Shown here: positions 7,692-12,692 of the stretch, piece by piece
Layout: the number at the start of each line of letters is the position of its first letter
How positions within the stretch are numbered: position 1 is the first letter of the stretch
Origin: Chloroflexota bacterium
GTDB taxonomy: Bacteria > Chloroflexota > Limnocylindria > Limnocylindrales > CSP1-4
Assembly: GCA_013696275.1 (NCBI GenBank)
Contig: JACCYW010000429.1
Location: 1-12,692 of the forward strand
Length of the DNA: 12,692 nucleotides
Direction: 5' to 3'
Made by a program: the position numbers and the translations under genes
Notes under the pieces: generated by a model
Database searches by the model: none
The model's input: only the letters and a program-made list of their open reading frames with translations
What the model was told of the DNA's origin: nothing

Positions 7692-8360
7692 TCAACCCTC
7701 TTGGCCGTCGAAGGAATAACCCCAGCTGGCGAGCTCGACTGCCCATGCGCGTTCGATCATGGCTCGGGTCCGCGACGTGGTCAGGTCCCGATAGGAGCGA
7801 CCTTGTCTGGCCGGCGTGGCGTTCACATGAGGTAGCTCCACCCGCTGGCTGACGCCTGCCCGCTGTAGCGCCGCGTCCAGGTCGCGCTGCATGCTCTCGA
7901 AGCGGATGAGGAAGTCGACCCCTTCGGCGTAATCGGCCGGCACCGTCGCCTTTCGACCCGCCAGCCGGAGCAGAAGGCCGGTCGCATAGCGGCGCTTGAC
8001 GAAGCGCTCGAAGCCCTCCGGCGAGAGGTCCGCTCGCGCGCTGACATCGTCGCCGTCGTCGCCGTCGTCGACCGTGAAGCCCCGGGCGTACTGTGTGAAG
8101 ACGATGTCGAACGGGTTACGAACGCCTGCCACCACGAAGAGCTGAGCGCGCTCGTCAGGCGTGATGACGCCGGCCGCGATGAGCTGAGGGAGCGTCTGAT
8201 GCTTGCGTCGCAGGATCACCCGGCCGGCATCATCGCGGAGGTAGTCCGGCAACAATGGCGCGCAGCCGAGTTGCTGGCGCAGAGCCCTGCCCAGCGAGCT
8301 CGAGCCGGTGTGCGGGGTCTGCAGCACCAGGAGGCGGTGATCGCGACAGATGATGGCCAT
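7692..8360 (-). CDS. Sulfotransferase-like protein ST2 (P-loop, His17 variant)
   Basis: 222-residue paralogue of ST1 and ST3. The N-terminus MAIICRDHRLLVLQTPHTGS is nearly the same as in ST1, with His17 in the loop expected to bind the 5'-phosphosulfate of PAPS. RRKHQTLPQL follows, then AGVRNPFDIVFTQY (Arg81), EGVDFLIRFESMQRDLDAAL, and a C-terminal YRDLTTSRTRAMIERAWA...WGYSF. An acidic DDGDDGDDV insert lies after the RNPFD region and is encoded by a 9-bp repeat. The ATG at 8358-8360 was chosen because it gives the N-terminus shared by all three paralogues. The open frame extends to 8441, but that part overlaps ST3. It starts 4 nt after the ST3 stop without a Shine-Dalgarno site, suggesting translational coupling, and its stop abuts the GNAT start. 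Substrate unknown. Confidence 0.75.
   Translation of the reverse strand: MAIICRDHRLLVLQTPHTGSSSLGRALRQQLGCAPLLPDYLRDDAGRVILRRKHQTLPQLIAAGVITPDERAQLFVVAGVRNPFDIVFTQYARGFTVDDGDDGDDVSARADLSPEGFERFVKRRYATGLLLRLAGRKATVPADYAEGVDFLIRFESMQRDLDAALQRAGVSQRVELPHVNATPARQGRSYRDLTTSRTRAMIERAWAVELASWGYSFDGQEG
8047..8070. repeat. 9-bp microsatellite inside ST2
   Basis: The unit TCGTCGCCG occurs about 2.7 times in a row on the plus strand. On the coding (minus) strand it encodes the acidic DDGDDGDD run in ST2. Because 9 is a multiple of three, expansion or contraction would stay in frame. It lies in a part of the protein that differs in length among the paralogues and is probably a surface loop. Confidence 0.8.
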
Positions 8361-8364
8361 CGGA

Positions 8365-9069
8365 TCAGGCGGCTTCGTCGAACCGGTACCCGAAGCGTTC
8401 GATCCAGCCGGCATACACCTCGCTGACGACGCGCCGCGCACCGGGTGTGTAGAACTCCGGGTAACGACGCCCGTGGCGCCCGACCGTCCTGTTCACCAGT
8501 GGCACCTCGATGTCCTCCGTCACGCCGACCCGCGCCATCAGGGCCGCGAAGTCCGACTGGAGATGCTCGTAGCGCACGACGTGGTCGACGCCCGCGGCGA
8601 AGTCAGGCGGCGTCTCGTAACGGGCGCCGCGCAGGCGATCGAGGGCACGGGCAGAGAAGCGCCACAGGAGCCAGGGTTCGAACTCGGTCGGCCGCGGTCC
8701 GCGCGCGGTCCTTTCGGGTCGCGGGCCGGTGCCGCCGTCCCTGCGCCGGCGTGGATCTTCCGTGCCGGTCGTTCGGACGAACTCGGAGACCATCATGTCG
8801 AACGGGTTGCGCACGCCAGCGGCCACCACCAGCTGCTGCCGCTGCTCGTTCGTGACGAGACCGGCCGTCATCAGCTGGCGCAGCGTGGCGTGTTTGCGGA
8901 CGGCCACGATGCGTCGGTCGGCACCGCCGTCCATGTCTGACTGGCGCACGTGCTCCTCCGGTACGCGGATGCCGTCGAATCGAGTGCGCAGCAGGCTGCC
9001 GATGGCGGTGCAGCCGGTATGCGGCGTCTGGATGAAGAGCAGTTTCAGGCCTTCACACAGGATGGCCAT
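8365..9069 (-). CDS. Sulfotransferase-like protein ST3 (P-loop, His17 variant)
   Basis: 234-residue member of the same small sulfotransferase-like group. The N-terminus is MAILCEGLKLLFIQTPHTGC with His17, then VAVRKHATLRQL, AAGVRNPFDMMVSEFVR (Arg87), AGVDHVVRYEHLQSDFAAL and a C-terminal YPEFYTPGARRVVSEVYA...FGYRF. Compared with ST1 it has a longer first insert and a low-complexity Arg/Gly/Pro-rich segment of about 30 residues after RNPFD. The ATG at 9067-9069 follows the DUF885 stop after 3 nt, with no obvious Shine-Dalgarno site, and ST2 begins 4 nt after its own stop. This indicates one operon with probable translational coupling. The fold assignment rests on the paired 5' and 3' nucleotide-binding motifs. 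The acceptor is unknown. Confidence 0.76.
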   Translation of the reverse strand: MAILCEGLKLLFIQTPHTGCTAIGSLLRTRFDGIRVPEEHVRQSDMDGGADRRIVAVRKHATLRQLMTAGLVTNEQRQQLVVAAGVRNPFDMMVSEFVRTTGTEDPRRRRDGGTGPRPERTARGPRPTEFEPWLLWRFSARALDRLRGARYETPPDFAAGVDHVVRYEHLQSDFAALMARVGVTEDIEVPLVNRTVGRHGRRYPEFYTPGARRVVSEVYAGWIERFGYRFDEAA

Positions 9070-9072
9070 GGC

Positions 9073-10899
9073 TCAGGATCGGGCGGCCAGGATCCGGGCG
9101 ACCCATTTGATGGCCGGTGATCCCTGGCTGATGACAGACTCCAGGTGCGTCCGGTAGTCGAAACCGGGCGTCTCGCCAAGCGCACCAACGATCCTTGGGG
9201 CCGGCAGCGCTTCGGGATCGGCCCCGACACGGCTGGCGGCTTGCCGCCGTGCCGTCAGCTCCATCTCCCACATCTCGAGCGATCCGAGATAGTAGGTGCA
9301 CAGCTGCGTCGACGTGAGACGGGCACGCAACCACTTCGCGCGAGCTTCGTCCGGCTCCTGGAAACCACCGTTGATCATCAGGTCGAGCGCCTGCGTTTCA
9401 TCCATCGAGCCAGCGTGGACCTCGACATCCATGATGGCATTGGTGATGCTGCGCAGGTAGAACTTCCAGTGGCTCAGCATCAAGGCCGGATCGTCCGAGC
9501 CGTAGCCCAGGTCCATCATCACCTGAGTGACATACACGGCCCAGCCCTCAGCGAACATCCCGTTGGCGAAGATGGAGCGCACCAGGGACGGATTCCGGTT
9601 GGACCATGCCAGCTGAAGGTAGTGGCCCGGCACCCCCTCGTGGATGCATAACAGGCGGAGCATCCGGTCGTTGTCCTCACGGAGATAGGATTCGATGTCC
9701 TCGGCCGGACCGCTCTGGTCAGGTGGTGTGATCCAGAAGTAGCTCGACTGGCCCTCGTCGAGCGAGCCCGGCGAGTCCAGGAAGGCACGGCCGTAGGCGC
9801 GCATGAAGGATGGTGTCCAGGTGATGCGCAGCTCCTCCTCGGGCAGACCGATGACCGCACGCTGCCGGCAGAAATCCTCGATGCGCCGTACTTCCTGTTG
9901 GCACCAGTCCAGGAGCTCATCAGGCTGCCGGTGGGCGAGCGCCACAGCGTCGAGGACCCGGCGCACGATGGTGCTGTCCAGGTCCCCGCCCGCGGCGCCT
10001 GACTGTGGCAAGGGCTCGCCTTCCAGCAGCCCCGGCCAGAGCTGGCGGGCCAGTCGCACCAGCTCGGCCCGCACCAGGTGGTAGTCGTGCCAGGCGCGCT
10101 CGCGCAGAGCGGCGAAGCCCAGATCGCTGGAGAGCGTATGGCGCAACTTCTGCTGATAGAGGTCGGCGCCGAGCCGTCCTTCGCCCGACGCTCGCGCGCG
10201 TACTTCCGCGTCCAGCTTGCGCTCGAACTCGGAGAGGGCCTGCTTCGCCGCCGCCACCGCGGTCTCCAACTCAGCGACGAGTTCGACCTCTTCCCCCTTC
10301 TCGGCCCTCCGACGCGCCTCGGTCAGCCCCTCGTCCATGAGCTCACCGACGCCCGATATCTGGGCCAGCGCCGTTTCCGTGTGCAGCAGCGACACAGGAC
10401 GGTCGCCCGCGCCGACCAGGTTGGCGTCCGCATCAGCCAGCAAGCGGGGCAAGCCGTTGACCCGATGCAGGAACGCCCACCCCCGGTGAGCCCAGGGCGC
10501 GAAGTCTCGAGCGAGCAGCGAGAAGAAGCCCGATCCGCCGATGTAGACGTACGAGAGCGGATCCCAGTTCGACTCACGTAGCGTCGCCTCGTCGAAGCGA
10601 AGCCCATCTAGGACCTCCAGCAAGATCGCCCGGTCCACCCGCTCGTCCGCGGAGAGCGAGCCCTCATCCAGCGCCCGGAAGATCCTGTCGTGCCCTTCGA
10701 TGGATGCCAGCCGGGCGGAACGTCCGGCCTCGCTCAGATCAGGCCACCGATGGTCCACGAGGTGGTAGCCGATAGCAGTCGCCCAGTGCGGGTACGCATC
10801 GAAGTAGTCGTCCAGGAAGTCATGGAGCGCCTGCTCGAACGGCGTCCCCGGCGGTGGCCGGGTGTCGGCGACGAGCGGCGTGGCTGGGTGGCTGGTCAT
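9073..10899 (-). CDS. DUF885 family zinc metallopeptidase-like protein
   Basis: 608-residue protein of the DUF885 family, gluzincin-like metallopeptidases whose substrates are mostly uncharacterised. The zinc site is visible as HEGVPGHYLQ (His420, Glu421, His426), with a downstream FAEGWAVY supplying the likely third ligand Glu451. Other family features include DDYFDAYPHWATAIGYH near the N-terminus and ITWTPSFMRAYGRAF before the active site. No signal peptide or membrane segment is seen, so it is probably cytoplasmic. Residues about 190-240 are charged and probably helical. ATG 10897-10899 is preferred over an earlier start at 10962 because GGAGA lies 4 nt upstream and the domain begins soon after. 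It is the first gene of a four-gene unit with ST3, ST2 and GNAT. Confidence 0.9.
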   Translation of the reverse strand: MTSHPATPLVADTRPPPGTPFEQALHDFLDDYFDAYPHWATAIGYHLVDHRWPDLSEAGRSARLASIEGHDRIFRALDEGSLSADERVDRAILLEVLDGLRFDEATLRESNWDPLSYVYIGGSGFFSLLARDFAPWAHRGWAFLHRVNGLPRLLADADANLVGAGDRPVSLLHTETALAQISGVGELMDEGLTEARRRAEKGEEVELVAELETAVAAAKQALSEFERKLDAEVRARASGEGRLGADLYQQKLRHTLSSDLGFAALRERAWHDYHLVRAELVRLARQLWPGLLEGEPLPQSGAAGGDLDSTIVRRVLDAVALAHRQPDELLDWCQQEVRRIEDFCRQRAVIGLPEEELRITWTPSFMRAYGRAFLDSPGSLDEGQSSYFWITPPDQSGPAEDIESYLREDNDRMLRLLCIHEGVPGHYLQLAWSNRNPSLVRSIFANGMFAEGWAVYVTQVMMDLGYGSDDPALMLSHWKFYLRSITNAIMDVEVHAGSMDETQALDLMINGGFQEPDEARAKWLRARLTSTQLCTYYLGSLEMWEMELTARRQAASRVGADPEALPAPRIVGALGETPGFDYRTHLESVISQGSPAIKWVARILAARS

Positions 10900-10903
10900 C
10901 GTG

Positions 10904-10908
10904 TCTCC
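10904..10908 (-). promoter_or_regulatory. Ribosome binding site of the DUF885 gene
   Basis: GGAGA on the minus strand ends 4 nt before the ATG at 10899. It is one of the few clear Shine-Dalgarno sites in the window, and it decides between this start and the upstream ATG at 10962. Confidence 0.6.
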
Positions 10909-11077
10909 GCTGGCTCGTTCCAAGGGGCTCGAGGGTGGCTGGCATGCGCTGGGGCGCGACACCTGGTCACGTCTTCCGGTCGGCGTCGGAAGATGCTACC
11001 CGCCAAGTCCGCTCAGTGCCGGTGAGCCCGTACCATGACGGTCGCGCGCCGAAGGTCGTCGGCAGCGACCACCGCAT

Positions 11078-11083
11078 GGGAGA
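11078..11083 (+). promoter_or_regulatory. Ribosome binding site of the PF04020 gene
   Basis: GGGAGA ends 4 nt before the ATG at 11088 and supports that start over the in-frame ATG at 11076, which lies upstream of it. Confidence 0.6.
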
Positions 11084-11087
11084 CACC

Positions 11088-11492
11088 ATGACCGACTTCC
11101 TGGTCCGGCTCATCATCAATGCGGTGGCCCTCGTGGTGGCCGTGACGGTCGTGCCTCGCGTCCGGTTCGAGTTCGGCGACGAGTGGTGGAAACTGCTCGC
11201 CGTGGCCGCCATCTTCGGCCTCATCAACACCTATATCCGGCCCATCGTTTCGCTTCTCAGCTTGCCGCTGAGGCTGATCACGCTGGGTGCAGCCGCCCTG
11301 GTGATCAACGTGGCCATGCTGCTCCTGACGGCGGTGGTAAGCGATCAGTTCGACCTGGGCTTCACCATCGCCGGTTGGCCGGTCGGAGGTATCGATGCCA
11401 ACGTGATCATCTACGCCCTGGTGGCTGCCATCGTCATCTCGGTCGTGTCGACGCTACTGGGGCTGGTCCGCAAGGTAGTGCCCGGGGTGTGA
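11088..11492 (+). CDS. Phage holin family (PF04020) integral membrane protein
   Basis: 134-residue membrane protein of the family named 'phage holin family protein' (PF04020), which is widespread on bacterial chromosomes and of unknown function. Four hydrophobic segments lie at about residues 5-23, 34-55, 60-84 and 105-127. The diagnostic LINTYIRPIVSLLSLPLRL, followed by ITLG, joins the second and third. The start ATG 11088-11090 has GGGAGA 4 nt upstream (11078-11083) and gives an N-terminus with no extra residues. The frame is open further upstream from 10854, but that part has no family features. It is divergent from the DUF885 operon. No phage gene is nearby, so a lysis role should not be inferred from the family name. 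Confidence 0.88.
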   Translation: MTDFLVRLIINAVALVVAVTVVPRVRFEFGDEWWKLLAVAAIFGLINTYIRPIVSLLSLPLRLITLGAAALVINVAMLLLTAVVSDQFDLGFTIAGWPVGGIDANVIIYALVAAIVISVVSTLLGLVRKVVPGV

Positions 11493-11560
11493 GCCGGCGA
11501 CTCGTTTCATCGGCGCGACCAGTCGATCGGGCTGACGGACGAGGTGGAGCGCGGCGCTGC

Positions 11561-11575
11561 CGGTAGGTGCTACCG
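11561..11575. repeat. Small perfect inverted repeat in a convergent gap
   Basis: CGGTAG, a 3-nt spacer GTG, then CTACCG form a 6-bp perfect stem between the convergent PF04020 and ChaB genes. There is no T-run on either side, so a classical intrinsic terminator is not supported. It could still be a weak bidirectional stop or simply chance in GC-rich DNA. Confidence 0.35.
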
Positions 11576-11583
11576 CGGCTGAC

Positions 11584-11643
11584 CCGCGGCTGGCTCTGCT
11601 TGGCCGCGGCTGGCTCTGCTTGGCCGCGGCTAGCGCTGCTTGC
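11584..11643. repeat. 20-bp tandem repeat, three copies
   Basis: Two identical 20-bp units (11584-11603 and 11604-11623) begin CCGCGGCTGGCTCTGC. A third, diverged unit at 11624-11643 follows, and a partial CCGCGGCT at 11573-11580 precedes the array. The third unit contains the stop codon of the minus-strand ChaB gene (TAG at 11630-11632) and its last few codons. The array therefore appears to have grown outward from the gene's 3' end into the intergenic gap. Confidence 0.85.
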
Positions 11644-12013
11644 GGGCTATCGCGCGCGCCAGGTCAGCTTTGTCCATCTTGGCGCGACCGGGCACCCCGA
11701 GATCCTTAGCGCGATCATAGAGCTCAGCCTTGGTGTGGCCGTAGTAGTCGACACCGCCGAAGGTCTCGTAGTCGCGCTCTCGGGCAGGCTTGCCCCGCGC
11801 TGCCGCCCCAGGATCGGAGGGACCCTTCTTCTTCGCTTGCCAGCGGTCGCCGACCTTCTCGAACGAGTGCTTGAGTGAGGCGAAGGCGGTGCGATGGGCG
11901 CGCTCACCCTCTCCGTACTGCTCTACCGCACTGTCGTGCGTCTTGCCCCAGGTCTCACGTGCCTTGGCCGGTGACCGGCGGATCGTGGCCGGCATCTCTT
12001 TGTCAGCAGGCAT
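11630..12013 (-). CDS. ChaB family protein with SAP/Rho-N-like C-terminus
   Basis: 127-residue basic protein. Residues about 5-60 (MPATIRRSPAKARETWGKTH, then AVEQYGEGERAHRTAF and KVGDRWQ) match the ChaB fold, a small family named after the E. coli cation transport regulator gene and found in many chromosomal and plasmid settings. A Lys/Gly/Pro-rich linker follows. Residues about 90-127 (TKAELYDRAKDLGVPGRAKM, then KADLARAI) look like the short helix-extended-helix motif of SAP or Rho N-terminal domains, often nucleic-acid-binding. The ATG at 12011-12013 is supported by a strong GGGAGGGAAGG directly upstream. A second ATG six codons in is also possible. It may act in stress response or nucleic-acid binding, but the role is not established. 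It is convergent with the PF04020 gene. Confidence 0.82.
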   Translation of the reverse strand: MPADKEMPATIRRSPAKARETWGKTHDSAVEQYGEGERAHRTAFASLKHSFEKVGDRWQAKKKGPSDPGAAARGKPARERDYETFGGVDYYGHTKAELYDRAKDLGVPGRAKMDKADLARAIARKQR

Positions 12014-12024
12014 CCTTCCCTCCC
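12014..12024 (-). promoter_or_regulatory. Strong ribosome binding site of the ChaB gene
   Basis: On the minus strand GGGAGGGAAGG runs directly into the ATG at 12013. It is the strongest Shine-Dalgarno-like purine run in the window, consistent with high translation of a small protein. Confidence 0.6.
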
Positions 12025-12048
12025 TGGTAGCGACGAACGCTCGGCTCG

Positions 12049-12054
12049 ATGATA
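12049..12054 (-). promoter_or_regulatory. Possible -10 element of the ChaB gene
   Basis: TATCAT on the minus strand lies 35 nt upstream of the ATG, leaving room for a leader of roughly 28 nt that contains the strong ribosome site. No convincing -35 hexamer is visible at 16-18 nt spacing. Confidence 0.3.
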
Positions 12055-12346
12055 GCCGGCGTGGTGCCACCGCCTGAGTGACCGTCGTCGAGTAGGAACT
12101 GCCGACCGTGGCTTTACGGAGGGCGATGCCGGAGGTCGATCAGGGAGGAGGAGCGACACGAGCCGGGTCCGTGGTGCGGTGGTGCCTATCCGACGCACGT
12201 AGCGGCCTGTGGCGGCGTGGTCCTCGCTTGGTTCCTGCCAAAGGGGCGTGGCAGAGCCATGGAGTGGCGCCAGCGACCACGTCTCGTGCCGGGCGCTCAC
12301 CTGAGGGCGCATCTGGGGTCACATGAGCCGTGCGAGCTGCGACCGT

Positions 12347-12360
12347 GGCACCGTGGTGCC
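12347..12360. repeat. Perfect palindromic hairpin with UGGCACC
   Basis: GGCACC, spacer GT, GGTGCC: a 6-bp perfect inverted repeat about 150 nt before lysA. With the preceding bases it reads CGTGGCACCGTGG, which contains the TGGNACC core of T-box antiterminators, although the flanks differ from the consensus. It could equally be an operator-like palindrome. Confidence 0.45.
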
Positions 12361-12378
12361 CATGCGCCAGGACATCGG

Positions 12379-12433
12379 CCCGGGCGCGGGCCGGCTGGGT
12401 ATCGGTCCGGCCGCGACCCGGGCGCGGGCCGGC
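12379..12433. repeat. 17-bp direct repeat pair, GC-only
   Basis: CCCGGGCGCGGGCCGGC occurs at 12379-12395 and again, identically, at 12417-12433, starting 38 bp apart. Each copy has internal dyad symmetry (CCCG, spacer GGCG, CGGG). The first extends outward to a 7-8 bp stem from 12375 to 12394. This could be stacked RNA hairpins or paired protein-binding sites, and chance is possible in such GC-rich DNA. Confidence 0.6.
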
Positions 12434-12485
12434 AGCCTGAGATGGCCGGGGGGAGTCGAGCGAGGCCTCCGTACTTCCAAGGAGC

Positions 12486-12509
12486 CAGTCCCCTACGGGG
12501 GGTTCACTG
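12486..12509 (+). promoter_or_regulatory. Hairpin that could hide the lysA ribosome site
   Basis: CAGT and CCCC, a TAC loop, then GGGG and (after a 5-nt bulge) ACTG can pair. The 3' arm includes the G-run at 12497-12502, which is the only Shine-Dalgarno-like sequence for the GTG at 12511. An alternative G-run at 12448-12453 could pair with the same CCCC and free the site. Regulation by such a switch is inference only. Confidence 0.35.
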
Positions 12510-12510
12510 A

Positions 12511-12692
12511 GTGCATCATCAACCGGTGTTCACAAGCCGTCCAGGCGGACCGTCCAGGTCGATCGACGTCCCCGTCGGGGTACTGGCCGAGGCCGCCGGT
12601 CGTTTCGGGACGCCCCTCTACCTGTACGACATATCGGCGCTGCTGGCCGACGCGCGCGCCATCGAGGAGGCGTTCCCTGATCCGTGGATCCG
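12511..12692 (+). CDS. lysA: LysA-like PLP-dependent decarboxylase, N-terminal part
   Basis: Partial gene running off the right edge, with 60 complete codons plus 2 nt. The visible sequence VGVLAEAAGRFGTPLYLYDI, then ALLADARAIEEAFPDPWIR, matches the start of fold-type III decarboxylases. It is most like diaminopimelate decarboxylase, the last step of lysine synthesis (meso-diaminopimelate to lysine). The PLP-binding lysine, normally in a Y-x-x-K-A-N motif just after this point, lies outside the window, so a related ornithine or carboxynorspermidine decarboxylase cannot be excluded. The GTG at 12511 directly follows an in-frame TGA, so translation can begin no earlier. GTG 12526 is an alternative. 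A G-run at 12497-12502 is the likely ribosome site. A long structured leader precedes it. Confidence 0.75.
   Translation, partial: MHHQPVFTSRPGGPSRSIDVPVGVLAEAAGRFGTPLYLYDISALLADARAIEEAFPDPWI

Larger units (their letters stand above)
12014..12510. other. Repeat-rich leader/intergenic region before lysA
   Basis: About 500 bp between the divergent ChaB and LysA-like genes. Open frames here (for example 12217-12510 plus, ending TGA immediately before the lysA GTG) encode Arg/Gly/Pro-rich proteins with no recognisable domain, so I call it non-coding. It contains the palindrome GGCACCGTGGTGCC (12347-12360), a 17-bp direct repeat (12379-12395 and 12417-12433), a G-run at 12448-12453, and a hairpin over the lysA ribosome site (12486-12509). 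No tRNA, SRP RNA or lysine-riboswitch core was recognised. A long structured leader of lysA is possible. Confidence 0.5.

Noticed and set aside
7239..7835. 198-codon plus-strand frame opposite GNAT and ST2
   Set aside because: It is antisense to two motif-bearing genes, and the product has no recognisable domain.
11088..11492. Prophage remnant suggested by the 'phage holin' family name
   Set aside because: No endolysin, integrase, capsid gene or attachment site is nearby, and PF04020 proteins are common chromosomal membrane proteins.
12217..12510. 97-codon frame ending TGA directly before the lysA GTG, as a leader peptide or coupled gene
   Set aside because: The product is Arg/Gly/Pro-rich and low-complexity, and there is no ribosome site. 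The region has hairpins and repeats instead.
12014..12510. tRNA, SRP RNA, lysine riboswitch or CRISPR array
   Set aside because: No T-loop GTTCRA sequence, SRP GGAAG-type core, lysine-riboswitch core or regularly spaced repeats with spacers could be found by eye.

Overview
High-GC bacterial chromosome segment with dense gene packing, short intergenic gaps, GTG starts and few clear Shine-Dalgarno sites. The gene content is a glycogen cluster, a DUF885 metallopeptidase, small P-loop sulfotransferases that I recall as resembling Chloroflexota and actinobacterial ones, a PF04020 membrane protein and a ChaB protein. This suggests an uncultivated Chloroflexota or a related high-GC Gram-positive-type lineage. 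That assignment is an inference from content and composition, not a database result.

Layout. (1) 122-3931: a divergent pair. glgA (glycogen synthase, minus) faces glgP (alpha-glucan phosphorylase, plus) across 174 nt. (2) 4032-6807: a GH57 4-alpha-glucanotransferase/amylase-type enzyme follows glgP and is itself followed after 13 nt by a small sulfotransferase-like gene (ST1), so glgP-GH57-ST1 is probably one transcription unit. (3) 10899 down to 6795 on the minus strand: four nearly abutting genes, DUF885 metallopeptidase, ST3, ST2 and a GNAT acetyltransferase, with gaps of 3, 4 and 0 nt. The GNAT 3' end overlaps the 3' end of ST1 by 13 bp. (4) 11088-11492 (plus): a four-helix 'phage holin family' PF04020 membrane protein. 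It is an ordinary chromosomal family and no phage genes surround it. (5) 11630-12013 (minus): a ChaB-type protein with a SAP/Rho-N-like C-terminus, whose stop codon lies inside a 20-bp tandem repeat. (6) 12014-12510: about 500 bp without a convincing gene but with several inverted and direct repeats. (7) 12511 to the right edge: the N-terminus of a LysA-like PLP-dependent decarboxylase.

How they work together. GlgA extends alpha-1,4-glucan from a nucleotide sugar (normally ADP-glucose), GlgP releases glucose-1-phosphate from it, and the GH57 enzyme rearranges or trims maltodextrins. No glgB or glgC is present here. The most unusual content is three paralogous sulfotransferase-like proteins that all carry His17 where sulfotransferase P-loops usually have Lys or Arg. 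Two of them sit in a tight operon with a peptidase and an acetyltransferase. Substrate and role are unknown. The leader upstream of lysA may hold a regulatory RNA, but the evidence is weak.
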